8,538 nucleotides of DNA from Bacteroidota bacterium (GCA_030836345.1 JAURQA010000242.1:1-8538); one strand, 5' to 3'; positions 1-5,623 are shown, numbered from the stretch's first letter. Numbers and translations are program-made. Notes: generated by a model from the letters alone, not told the origin.

Positions 1-609
1 ATTACTGCTGACGCAGCATATCAGGGTGCAAGTGGCGGAGAACCTCGTCATACAGATAATCCCGAATACCGCACTGAAGATATCCATGGAATGGCTGATT
101 TTATTTCAGCCACTTGGTTTGATTATATTATTATTGAAACGGTAGGTGTTGGGCAAAGTGAGGTTGAAATTGCTGGATTGGCAGATAAAACTGTCGTCGT
201 AACCACTCCCGAAGGAGGAGATTCAATTCAAGCCATGAAAAGTGGACTCATGGAAATAGCAGATATTTTTGTAGTTAATAAATCAGATTTGAAAGGATCT
301 GAAAAAATGGCAAGTTATTTGAAAGAAATGGCTCATGGAAGATTTAATGATAGATATATACCCGTTATTTCTACTATTGCAAATGAATTCAATGGAATAA
401 AGGAATTGTCAAAACAAATCTTTAGCATGGCTCATAAGGTTAATTACCTAAAATCTATGATTCTCAATAGTAAGAAGGCTTATGAGATTATTGCACAGCA
501 CAGGATGCAAGATGCTACAACAGCAAAATTATTAGCGGATTTGAAGGCTGAACAAAACAATAAAGGGTTTAATCTGTATGTATGGTTACAAAAATACATG
601 AATGACTAA
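1..609 (+). CDS. MeaB/ArgK-type GTPase, 3' part of gene
   Basis: The open frame runs in from the left edge, so the N-terminus with the P-loop is missing and 202 residues remain. The ETVGVGQSE segment (residues 46-54 of this fragment) is the switch/G3 signature of the MeaB/ArgK branch of G3E P-loop GTPases. It is followed by IADIFVVNKSD, which carries the NKxD guanine-specificity motif. Known members chaperone adenosylcobalamin-dependent acyl-CoA mutases such as methylmalonyl-CoA mutase, gating cofactor loading with GTP hydrolysis in the cytoplasm. The part before ETVGVGQSE (AYQGASGGEPRH and following) does not resemble the usual MeaB stretch there, and TPEGGD replaces the usual PGxGD. It may therefore be a divergent subfamily serving another mutase. 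No mutase gene lies in the window. The internal ATG at 91 is not the true start because the frame stays open to base 1. The stop overlaps the next gene by 8 bp, implying co-transcription. Confidence 0.78.
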   Translation: MTADAAYQGASGGEPRHTDNPEYRTEDIHGMADFISATWFDYIIIETVGVGQSEVEIAGLADKTVVVTTPEGGDSIQAMKSGLMEIADIFVVNKSDLKGSEKMASYLKEMAHGRFNDRYIPVISTIANEFNGIKELSKQIFSMAHKVNYLKSMILNSKKAYEIIAQHRMQDATTAKLLADLKAEQNNKGFNLYVWLQKYMND

Positions 610-1168
610 AGTAGCGATTATAATAGGTAGTTCAAGGAAATCTTCAAATACAGCAAGATTCGCTAAAGCAATTAAAATAAATTTAGAAGCCAGGCAGATT
701 AGTCATATCTATATTCCAGATAGTACTCAATATGATATCCCTTTCTTAAATAAAGGAAGTTTATCAATGGAATCATTGACGTCTTACCAAAAGGAAGTGT
801 ACCGTGCGGTTTCCCAGGCAGATGTCGTTTTCTTTTTAAGTCCAGAGTATAATTGGACAATGAGTGCTGAAATACTTAACCTATTTCATCATTTTGGTTC
901 AAAAGAGTTCTTCCAAATGTGGGAAGGGAAAACATTTGCTTTTGCTGGCGTGAGTTCTGGTCGTGGAGGAAAAATGCCGGCTATAGACATGAGCAGGGTA
1001 GTAGGTAAAATAGTAGGGTTCTTTGGATTTAAATCTTTTATAAGTCCAAAGGTTTTTGAAAGTCAACTAACGGCAAAAGTTTTAGATGCTGATGGAGCTA
1101 GTTTAGGTAACGAAGGGTACGATAAGGGCTTAAGTGATTTTATTGATTATCACATCAATAAAAATTAA
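602..1168 (+). CDS. NAD(P)H-dependent FMN reductase family protein
   Basis: This 188-residue protein has the flavodoxin-like fold of the NADPH-dependent FMN reductase family. The N-terminal strand MTKVAIIIG leads into the FMN-phosphate loop GSSRKSSNT (residues 9-17). The sequence SPEYNW (80-85) matches the family's PEYN flavin-contacting motif, and a glycine-rich SSGRGGKM segment lies further on at the expected third loop. Relatives reduce FMN, quinones or azo compounds, or act as small cytosolic oxidoreductases; the substrate cannot be read from sequence. Length fits the family (about 170-200). The ATG at 602 overlaps the preceding GTPase gene by 8 bp, suggesting translational coupling. Its TAA overlaps the stop codon of the convergent ferritin gene. 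Tryptophan follows PEYN where glycine is common, which may alter the flavin pocket. Confidence 0.85.
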   Translation: MTKVAIIIGSSRKSSNTARFAKAIKINLEARQISHIYIPDSTQYDIPFLNKGSLSMESLTSYQKEVYRAVSQADVVFFLSPEYNWTMSAEILNLFHHFGSKEFFQMWEGKTFAFAGVSSGRGGKMPAIDMSRVVGKIVGFFGFKSFISPKVFESQLTAKVLDADGASLGNEGYDKGLSDFIDYHINKN

Positions 1169-1689
1169 GCACTCTCTTCTGGAATGGTTCCAGTAGGCTG
1201 AGGAGATATAGTGGCCAATTCAGTATCTATAAGATAAAGACCACTCCCGTCGTTGCCAATTATTTTAAGTTTATTAAGAATGGATTTTACATTCTTTTCT
1301 TCCTCCATTTGTTCTGATATGTACCATTGCAAGAAGTTATGACTTGCGTGGTCGTCTAATGTTAGGGCTAACTTGGTGATTTTATGAATGCTATTCGTAA
1401 CCGTTTGTTCTTGTTTAAGTACCTGGTCGAAACAAGTGTGATAATCTTGGAATTTTTTTGGTGGCCTGTCGATGCTGGGCACCTCAGCATGTCCATCATT
1501 GTCATTAATAAAATGTACAATTTTTAACATGTGCATTCTTTCCTCGTCGCTTTGGGCGTATAAATATTGAGCAGTACCTTCAAATCCCTCAACATCCATC
1601 CAACAAGCCATACTTAAATAATAAGCACTTGCATATGCTTCAAGTTCAATTTGCTTCTGTAGCGCGGTTTCAATTTCTTTATGAATCAT
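1165..1689 (-). CDS. ftnA: Non-haem ferritin (iron storage)
   Basis: This 174-residue four-helix-bundle ferritin of the bacterial FtnA type is expected to form a 24-mer that oxidises Fe(II) and stores a ferric mineral core in the cytoplasm. The ferroxidase residues fall at the same numbers as in E. coli FtnA: E17, E50, H53, E94 and Q127 for sites A and B, with E49, E126 and E130 as likely site C ligands. The SDEERMHM and SEQMEEEK segments carry most of them. There is no haem-ligating methionine pattern of bacterioferritin. The C-terminal tail (TISPQPTGTIPEESA) is proline-rich and probably disordered. The ATG at 1689 gives the normal N-terminus, with a weak -7 element about 16 bases upstream. 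No gene follows it on its strand within the window. The triple terminator array directly upstream would isolate it from tlpA transcription. Confidence 0.95.
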   Translation of the reverse strand: MIHKEIETALQKQIELEAYASAYYLSMACWMDVEGFEGTAQYLYAQSDEERMHMLKIVHFINDNDGHAEVPSIDRPPKKFQDYHTCFDQVLKQEQTVTNSIHKITKLALTLDDHASHNFLQWYISEQMEEEKNVKSILNKLKIIGNDGSGLYLIDTELATISPQPTGTIPEESA

Positions 1690-1705
1690 TATGAATTTGG
1701 TATAA

Positions 1706-1713
1706 TAAACTTA
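1706..1713 (-). promoter_or_regulatory. Candidate -7 element for ferritin
   Basis: On the minus strand this reads TAAGTTTA, seven of eight matches to the Bacteroidota TAnnTTTG element. It ends 16 bases before the ferritin ATG, the same spacing as the better-supported elements at 5024 and 5058. No TTG at the -33 position was found at the expected distance, so the call is tentative. On the plus strand the adjacent TATAAT at 1701-1706 is probably chance. Confidence 0.3.
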
Positions 1714-1744
1714 TGACATTATTCAATAGGAGAGCTTCAGGATT

Positions 1745-1775
1745 AAAAAAGAGTCGCTACCGAAGTAACGACTCT
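1745..1775 (-). terminator. Minus-strand UUCG terminator, repeat copy 1
   Basis: On the minus strand an 11-bp stem (AGAGTCG, T, TAC paired with GTA, G, CGACTCT) closes on a C(TTCG)G tetraloop and is followed by five T residues. The stem includes one G-U wobble. On the plus strand the same position is a C/A mismatch and no T-tract follows, so the structure is directional. It would stop leftward transcription arriving from tlpA or from the array itself before the ferritin gene. Confidence 0.75.
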
Positions 1776-1786
1776 AAACCTAATCT

Positions 1787-1819
1787 ATGAAAACAATACT
1801 ATTTATTGTTCGAATTTAA
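1787..1819 (+). CDS. Possible 10-residue peptide, repeat copy 1
   Basis: This is an ATG frame encoding MKTILFIVRI and ending in TAA. A lysine follows the initiator, then a hydrophobic core ILFIV and an arginine, resembling the start of a signal peptide but far too short to be one. The upstream leader AAACCTAATCT is identical in all three repeats. No Shine-Dalgarno sequence is present, which is normal for this phylum. It could be a leader peptide, a tiny membrane-active peptide, or chance coding within a conserved RNA element. No known family is claimed. Confidence 0.27.
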   Translation: MKTILFIVRI

Positions 1820-1841
1820 TAAGTAAGTTTTCAAAAGGTAT

Positions 1842-1871
1842 AAAAAGAGTCGCTGCCGAAACAACGACTCT
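1842..1871 (-). terminator. Minus-strand UUCG terminator, repeat copy 2
   Basis: This is the same design as copy 1, with TGT paired to GCA below a TTCG loop. Two of the pairs are G-U wobbles that exist only in the minus-strand RNA. The inner A-T pair of copy 1 is a G-C pair here, a compensatory change. A tract of T residues follows on the minus strand. Confidence 0.72.
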
Positions 1872-1882
1872 AAACCTAATCT

Positions 1883-1915
1883 ATGAAAACAATACTATTT
1901 ATTGTTCGTAAGTAA
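1883..1915 (+). CDS. Possible 10-residue peptide, repeat copy 2
   Basis: The frame encodes MKTILFIVRK followed by TAA. Codons 1-8 are identical in DNA to the other copies. The arginine codon is CGT instead of CGA, a silent difference, and the last residue is lysine. TAA falls at the same codon although the bases on both sides differ from copy 1. The function is unknown and translation is unproven. Confidence 0.27.
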   Translation: MKTILFIVRK

Positions 1916-1938
1916 CAAGCATGTCTTCAAAAGGTTTT

Positions 1939-1968
1939 AAAAAGAGTCGCCGCCGAAGCAACGACTCT
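1939..1968 (-). terminator. Minus-strand UUCG terminator, repeat copy 3
   Basis: The minus-strand stem carries TTGC paired with GCGG around the TTCG loop, again with two G-U wobbles, outside which lies the invariant AGAGTCG/CGACTCT arm. A run of four unpaired T residues follows. This copy is the first that a tlpA transcript running leftward would meet. Confidence 0.72.
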
Positions 1969-1979
1969 AAACCTAATCT

Positions 1980-2012
1980 ATGAAAACAATACTATTTATT
2001 GTTCGTGTTTAA
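1980..2012 (+). CDS. Possible 10-residue peptide, repeat copy 3
   Basis: The frame encodes MKTILFIVRV and then TAA. It has the same leader and first eight codons as the other copies, with valine as the final residue. A plus-strand terminator-like hairpin starts about 50 bp downstream, consistent with a plus-strand transcript that includes this frame. Translation is unproven. Confidence 0.27.
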   Translation: MKTILFIVRV

Positions 2013-2064
2013 AAATTAGTGTCAAATTAAGGTTATGATAAAAGTCTTGCTTATTACCAAAACG

Positions 2065-2098
2065 AATGATAATTTAACCACTAAATTATTATTTTTTT
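2065..2098 (+). terminator. AT-rich plus-strand terminator after the array
   Basis: A 12-bp stem pairs 2065-2076 with 2082-2093 (one G-T pair) around the loop ACCAC, and T residues continue to 2098. No T-tract lies on the opposite side for the minus direction, so it points rightward. No annotated plus-strand gene lies just upstream, so its natural client would be a plus-strand transcript through the repeats. An AT-only stem is weak, hence moderate confidence. The rest of 2013-2147 shows nothing else recognisable. Confidence 0.5.
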
Positions 2099-2147
2099 AT
2101 ATAAAGAACGGCGTTTGTGAAACATTTATTCTCGTTTCTCAACAATT

Positions 2148-2642
2148 TTATTCAGTTGTCAACTCTCCTAGCTTCTCCTCTAACTCATCTTCTGAGCCCG
2201 GTGAATAACCAGCATGAGTGTAAACAACCCTACCTTTTTGATTAATAACAAAAAGCATTGGTGGGTTCACTACATTCATAGCACGAGCTAAGTCTGAGTT
2301 TTCATCTAGTAAAACGGTATACTCCCAGCCTAAGCCAAGAACTTTAGGTTTTACTTTTTTGCTGTTTCTAGAGTCATCAATACTTACGGCAATCAAATCC
2401 ACATTGTATTCTGTTTGCCATACTTCGTAGACCTCATTGATGGCCTCTAACTCTTTAATGCAAGGTCCACACCAGGTAGCCCAAAAACTTACTATGGTGA
2501 GTTTATTCGTATCTATGGCAGATTTGAAACTAACGTTATTTCCTTCCATATCTTTCACATTAATATCGGGAACGCTAGTCTGCCCAGACAAACCAACAGT
2601 TATAATACTACAAAGAACAATCGCTAATTTTTTCATTTTCAT
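2148..2642 (-). CDS. Secreted TlpA-like thioredoxin-fold oxidoreductase
   Basis: This protein has 164 residues. An N-terminal signal peptide (residues 1 to about 20: basic MKMKK, then LAIVLCSIITVGLSG) directs export. The thioredoxin domain follows, with the redox motif WCGPC at 57-61 in the TlpA/AhpC-TSA context SFWATWCGPC. The cis-proline is likely P128 in NPPMLFVIN. Such proteins reduce or isomerise disulfides in the periplasm, for example during cytochrome c maturation or redox homeostasis; the partner is not identifiable here. Cys11 lies within the signal sequence without a convincing lipobox, so a soluble periplasmic form is more likely. The start could also be M3 (2636). TTTG occurs 16 bases upstream on the minus strand (2659-2662), a possible partial -7 element. 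Transcription would run into the three tandem terminators beyond 2012. It is divergent from the lipoprotein gene with a 70-bp gap. Confidence 0.9.
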   Translation of the reverse strand: MKMKKLAIVLCSIITVGLSGQTSVPDINVKDMEGNNVSFKSAIDTNKLTIVSFWATWCGPCIKELEAINEVYEVWQTEYNVDLIAVSIDDSRNSKKVKPKVLGLGWEYTVLLDENSDLARAMNVVNPPMLFVINQKGRVVYTHAGYSPGSEDELEEKLGELTTE

Positions 2643-2712
2643 TGTGGCTTATAAAATTCAAACTCTGTGCCAAAAACAAATGAGGTTTTTAGACTTTATT
2701 TGTAGAACAAAT

Positions 2713-4008
2713 ATGAACCGAAAAATCTTATCTTCCAAAATTTGTTTTATTTTTATCTTAACTTTCGGCGCCTGCAAAACAACCAAGCGTAAAGTTACTC
2801 AAAATATTGCTAATAAACAAGTTAATATAAATATTTTTGCGTCTGGTATACATTCTATTTTATCGGACGGACGGAACATTTGGAATGTTGATGCAGATTA
2901 TTTGTCGCAACAACTATTTTCGCTTGAATATTCAACCGTAATTGAGGGCCAGAAGCAACGTCTCACGTTTCTCCCAAGAGATACGAATTGGACTCTTTGG
3001 GACGTTCAAAAGCCAAATGCTTTGCCTATTGTTGTAGCAAACAATAGGTCTAACGATTTACAATATAAGAACAAAGGCTTTCCTATTCTTACTGGAGCTC
3101 AGCGTAAGCAATTAGATGATGAGGGATATTTTCATTTTCTTGATCCTACTTCTTTTGATACACTAAAGATGTACTTATCTAAAAAAGACCCAATACAGTC
3201 TTTTTTGCTTGACTTGGATGGTACTTCCAAGGAATGCAATGTTCTAACTTTTAATCAAAATAATAATGATTCAATTGAACTGCTTGTACTTGCATCGCAT
3301 AAAAACCCGCTTATACTTAAATATTCGGGAAAACATACGTATGAGGTAATTGCTGCATCTGCTAATGTTCTTGGTCCATTAGAACCAGTGGTTATTCAGG
3401 ATAACATGGTTTTTAACTACTTTGCCACTTCTCCGGAGGGGACGATGACTATCCGAGTAAAAATTGGCTCTATAACTAGAGATACTGTAAGCTGTGTTAT
3501 GGAGGGGTCTGTGGATGACGCTTATTTGTATGACTTTAAAAATACCGTTATTTATTGTGATCATGCCTTTACAAACCCCAAATTTGTTTCTTTTTTGCCA
3601 AGTCTTATTTTGGATTCATTGTTTTATGAAAAGGAAGGAATGTGTTTTCTATCTTCGGAGACGCTCCATTCATGGTATGAAAATAATAAAGGTAGCATAG
3701 GTGTTGGATATTTCATTTCTGAAAATGAGAGTACAGATGCAGAGTTCGAGAAAATTGAGGTAGAATCTTTTGGTATTATGCAGGCCTATAAGGAAGGTAA
3801 AAAGAAGTATAGCACCGTTTCCATGCAAATGAACAATGGAGTGAATAGAAGTACTGAGGAATGGCCAGTTTGTAAGTTTGCTAACTACAATACCAATTGT
3901 TTCTTAGAAGTCATCCCCACCAATAAATTGGGTTTAGTATATCGGGTTTCGTCTTCAGATATGCTGTGGGATATACAATTGCGCAGTATTACATATTTAT
4001 CTAAATAA
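2713..4008 (+). CDS. Unrecognised lipoprotein, about 431 residues
   Basis: The frame is open from 2437, but everything before about 2642 lies antisense to tlpA. The ATG at 2713 gives a good secretion signal: MNRKILSSK, a hydrophobic run CFIFILTFG, then A-C21 as a probable lipidation site. Phenylalanine at -3 is less usual in a lipobox. The residues after Cys (KTTKRK) are basic rather than acidic, so the Bacteroidota surface-export signal is not evident and an inner-leaflet, periplasm-facing anchor is plausible. The body is rich in beta-type segments, with aromatic and Asn/Asp residues and several cysteines. I recognise no domain; a beta-propeller-like sensor or adhesin is only a guess. An alternative ATG at 2680 would add 11 residues. 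A TTTATTTG at 2695-2702 (7 of 8 to the -7 consensus) would favour the 2713 start with a very short leader. A strong hairpin follows the stop. Confidence 0.75.
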   Translation: MNRKILSSKICFIFILTFGACKTTKRKVTQNIANKQVNINIFASGIHSILSDGRNIWNVDADYLSQQLFSLEYSTVIEGQKQRLTFLPRDTNWTLWDVQKPNALPIVVANNRSNDLQYKNKGFPILTGAQRKQLDDEGYFHFLDPTSFDTLKMYLSKKDPIQSFLLDLDGTSKECNVLTFNQNNNDSIELLVLASHKNPLILKYSGKHTYEVIAASANVLGPLEPVVIQDNMVFNYFATSPEGTMTIRVKIGSITRDTVSCVMEGSVDDAYLYDFKNTVIYCDHAFTNPKFVSFLPSLILDSLFYEKEGMCFLSSETLHSWYENNKGSIGVGYFISENESTDAEFEKIEVESFGIMQAYKEGKKKYSTVSMQMNNGVNRSTEEWPVCKFANYNTNCFLEVIPTNKLGLVYRVSSSDMLWDIQLRSITYLSK

Positions 4009-4039
4009 AAAAAGGCTCCATGGATTCCATGGAGCCTTT
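4007..4039. terminator. Bidirectional terminator between convergent genes
   Basis: An 11-bp perfect inverted repeat (GGCTCCATGGA / TCCATGGAGCC, 4014-4036) has one central base, so the real loop will open a few pairs. It is flanked by seven A residues on the left and TTT on the right. The minus direction has the stronger T-tract, serving the coiled-coil gene that ends at 4058. The plus direction serves the lipoprotein gene, whose TAA overlaps the A-tract. Confidence 0.85.
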
Positions 4040-4057
4040 AACCTTAATTTTAAACCG

Positions 4058-5008
4058 TTAAATTAATGTAAAAGAGCCCACGCCCATTTTATATCCTTCA
4101 GTATAAAATTCAACAATGTACTTACCTTCTTTTAGCTTTCCCTTAGGTCTCCATACGGTTGTAGGTCCTGATTTAGATTCTTTATTAAAATCCGTAGACA
4201 TCTTATAGGTATATCTGCTTTCATAATTTTCAAAAGCGAATGTTCCACCCTCATTTCCAGGGTTGGTTATGGTAACTCCATTAGGACCAGTAATTTTAAC
4301 ATAAATCATTCGTTTTCCCCTGTTCGCCATATTATTTTCTAAAATGTTAAAACTTATTTTTATGCTCTCCACATTTTTAGCTCTATTCGTTGAAATTTCT
4401 TTTTTATCAATCCATCTTTTCTTATTGGTTTGGATGTTTATATTACCTGCCTGTAGGCGCTGAGCGACGCTCTTGTACTTTTCTCGTTCTGCTGAAATTT
4501 CATTATTTTCTGTTTCTAACTGCGCCTTTTGTCCTTGAAGTTCTGTTTTTTCACTTATTAAAATGGTGTTTTCGTTCTTGAGTATGCTATTTTCAGTTTC
4601 GAGAGCAGTAATTTGATTTTGAAGCTCACTTATTTTATCTTTTAAATTTGCTAAATCTGCGGCACTTGCTTTTTCTTTTTTTCTAAGTTTATAAATCAAA
4701 TTGGCAATTTCATTTTTCTTTTCAATTAATACTTCGCTTAGTTCAATGTTTTTAGCCGCTAGGGCAATAGAATCTTCTTGATACTGAATTAATAATAGTT
4801 CTGCAGTTTCTAGGCTGCTTTTTAAGTCAATATTTTCATTTGTCAATGTTTTTTCAACGACCTCAGCCTCGTCGTTCTTTTTGAAATACTTATAGAGTAA
4901 TACACCATTGATAAGTAACAAAACTCCTATAATCCCGATTAAGAGAGCTCGGGCCTTTGATTTCTTCTCAGTTTCTTTTGGCGAATTCGCCTCATTTAGT
5001 TCTACCAT
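4058..5008 (-). CDS. Membrane-anchored coiled-coil protein, unknown function
   Basis: With the ATG at 5008 the protein has 316 residues. It has a short charged cytoplasmic N-terminus (ending KETEKKSKAR), one transmembrane helix at about 21-39, and a long coiled coil at about 45-190. The coiled coil is rich in Glu, Leu, Lys and Asn with repeated ETEN/LKNEN-type heptads. A C-terminal beta-rich domain of about 119 residues starts at RWIDKKEIS and contains YVKITGPNGV and YIVEFYTEG. The layout suggests a rod projecting into the periplasm with a globular tip, possibly an envelope spacer or scaffold; no specific function is claimed. A GTG at 5056 would add 16 residues, but the -7 element at 5024-5031 lies inside that extension, which argues for 5008. 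The gene is divergent from rfbC, and its transcript would end at the hairpin at 4036-4007. Confidence 0.82.
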   Translation of the reverse strand: MVELNEANSPKETEKKSKARALLIGIIGVLLLINGVLLYKYFKKNDEAEVVEKTLTNENIDLKSSLETAELLLIQYQEDSIALAAKNIELSEVLIEKKNEIANLIYKLRKKEKASAADLANLKDKISELQNQITALETENSILKNENTILISEKTELQGQKAQLETENNEISAEREKYKSVAQRLQAGNINIQTNKKRWIDKKEISTNRAKNVESIKISFNILENNMANRGKRMIYVKITGPNGVTITNPGNEGGTFAFENYESRYTYKMSTDFNKESKSGPTTVWRPKGKLKEGKYIVEFYTEGYKMGVGSFTLI

Positions 5009-5023
5009 GTGCAATTCTTTGTG

Positions 5024-5031
5024 CAAAAGTA
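5024..5031 (-). promoter_or_regulatory. -7 promoter element of the coiled-coil gene
   Basis: The minus strand reads TACTTTTG, a full match to TAnnTTTG, ending 15 bases before the ATG at 5008. A GTG rather than TTG lies about 22 bases upstream at the -33 position. The element decides the start choice, because a transcript from here cannot include the GTG at 5056. Confidence 0.55.
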
Positions 5032-5057
5032 TAGGATCAGAAATTAAGCCTTGCACC

Positions 5058-5065
5058 TATTTTTG
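5058..5065 (+). promoter_or_regulatory. -7 promoter element of the rfbC operon
   Basis: TATTTTTG fully matches TAnnTTTG and ends 15 bases before the rfbC ATG at 5081. No clear TTG was found at -33. It faces away from the element at 5024-5031, with 26 bp between them, making a compact divergent promoter pair. It would drive rfbC-kynA-mazG-like-radA. Confidence 0.5.
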
Positions 5066-5080
5066 AACAAATTAGTATTA

Positions 5081-5623
5081 ATGAAAATTATTAATGAACC
5101 TTTACCCGGAGTAAAAGTACTTAAGCCTAATGTTTACAATGATTCTAGAGGTTATTTCTTCGAATCATTTAGAGACGATTTTTTTAGACACTTGGGCTCT
5201 TCCATATCGTTTGTTCAAGATAATCAGAGCCTCTCTCAAAAGAATATACTGAGAGGCCTTCATTTTCAGAAACCTCCTCATGCACAAGCTAAGTTTGTTC
5301 GAGTAATTAAGGGGTCGGTTCTTGATGTGGTTGTAGATGTGAGATCTGAATCTCCTACTTTTGGTCATCATTTTAAGGTTATTCTCAGCGAGGAAAACTT
5401 TAAAGCAATGTTCATTCCAGCTGGTTTTGCTCATGGATTTCTTACGCTTGAAGATCATACCATCTTTAGCTACAAGTGTACGGATTATTACTATCCTGAA
5501 ACCGAAGGGGGTATTGCCTGGGATTGTCCAGAATTAAATATTGATTGGGGGATAGATCAGCCTATCCTTTCAGATAAGGATATCCAAAATCCTGGATTGT
5601 TGAATTTTAATAGCCCATTTTAA
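5081..5623 (+). CDS. rfbC: dTDP-4-dehydrorhamnose 3,5-epimerase
   Basis: This cupin-fold enzyme epimerises C3 and C5 of dTDP-4-keto-6-deoxyglucose, the third step of dTDP-L-rhamnose synthesis for surface polysaccharide. At 180 residues it has the normal family length. Family segments are in order: NDSRGYFFESF (20-30), FVQDN (44-48), LRGLHFQ (57-63), DVVVDVR (82-88), SPTFG, IPAGFAHGF (112-120), YKCTDYY (131-137) and LSDKD (163-167). By comparison with Salmonella RmlC (H63, Y133, Y138, D170), the catalytic base is H61, paired with D167, and Y131 is the likely acid, with Y136 nearby. The ATG at 5081 matches the usual MKIIxxPLPGV start; a TTG at 5051 would add ten unrelated residues and lies upstream of the -7 element. 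The other rfb genes (rfbA, B, D) are not adjacent. kynA follows after 15 bp. Confidence 0.95.
   Translation: MKIINEPLPGVKVLKPNVYNDSRGYFFESFRDDFFRHLGSSISFVQDNQSLSQKNILRGLHFQKPPHAQAKFVRVIKGSVLDVVVDVRSESPTFGHHFKVILSEENFKAMFIPAGFAHGFLTLEDHTIFSYKCTDYYYPETEGGIAWDCPELNIDWGIDQPILSDKDIQNPGLLNFNSPF

Larger units (their letters stand above)
1745..2012. repeat. Three tandem ~97-bp repeats, hairpin plus mini-ORF
   Basis: Three copies with 62-bp cores lie at 1751-1812, 1847-1908 and 1944-2005 (periods 96 and 97). Spacers of 34-35 bp are partly alike, sharing a TTCAAAAGG-like segment. A 42-bp stretch of each core, from ACTCTAAACC to TATTGTTCG, is identical in all three, while the hairpin loops and spacers have diverged. 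Each copy contains a GAGTCG/CGACTC hairpin with an A-tract on its left side, then an ACAATA/TATTGT inverted repeat lying inside a 10-codon plus-strand frame. The array fills most of the 458-bp gap between the ferritin and tlpA genes. It lacks the varied same-length spacers and short repeats of a CRISPR array. No other copy was seen in the window. Confidence 0.95.

Noticed and set aside
1701..1706. TATAAT as a plus-strand sigma-70 -10 box
   Set aside because: There is no -35 partner at the right distance, and the phylum uses TAnnTTTG elements; a chance match in AT-rich DNA is likely.
1745..2012. CRISPR-like array
   Set aside because: There are only three units. The repeat core is 62 bp, the spacers are 34-35 bp and similar to each other, and no cas genes are present. 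The hairpin and T-tract fit terminators.
2437..2712. Longer start for the lipoprotein gene (ATG at 2437)
   Set aside because: The extension lies antisense to the tlpA coding region, is unlike any leader, and would bury the signal peptide that begins at 2713.
3494..3700. Overlapping 68-codon frame inside the lipoprotein gene
   Set aside because: It is a same-strand shadow frame with no signal, no motif and no promoter of its own; the host frame is continuous and carries a signal peptide.
5009..5056. GTG start at 5056 for the coiled-coil protein
   Set aside because: A perfect -7 element for this gene lies within the extension, and the ATG at 5008 gives a normal short leader.
5051..5080. TTG start at 5051 for rfbC
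   Set aside because: It lies upstream of the -7 element, and the extra ten residues do not match the family N-terminus, which begins at MKII.
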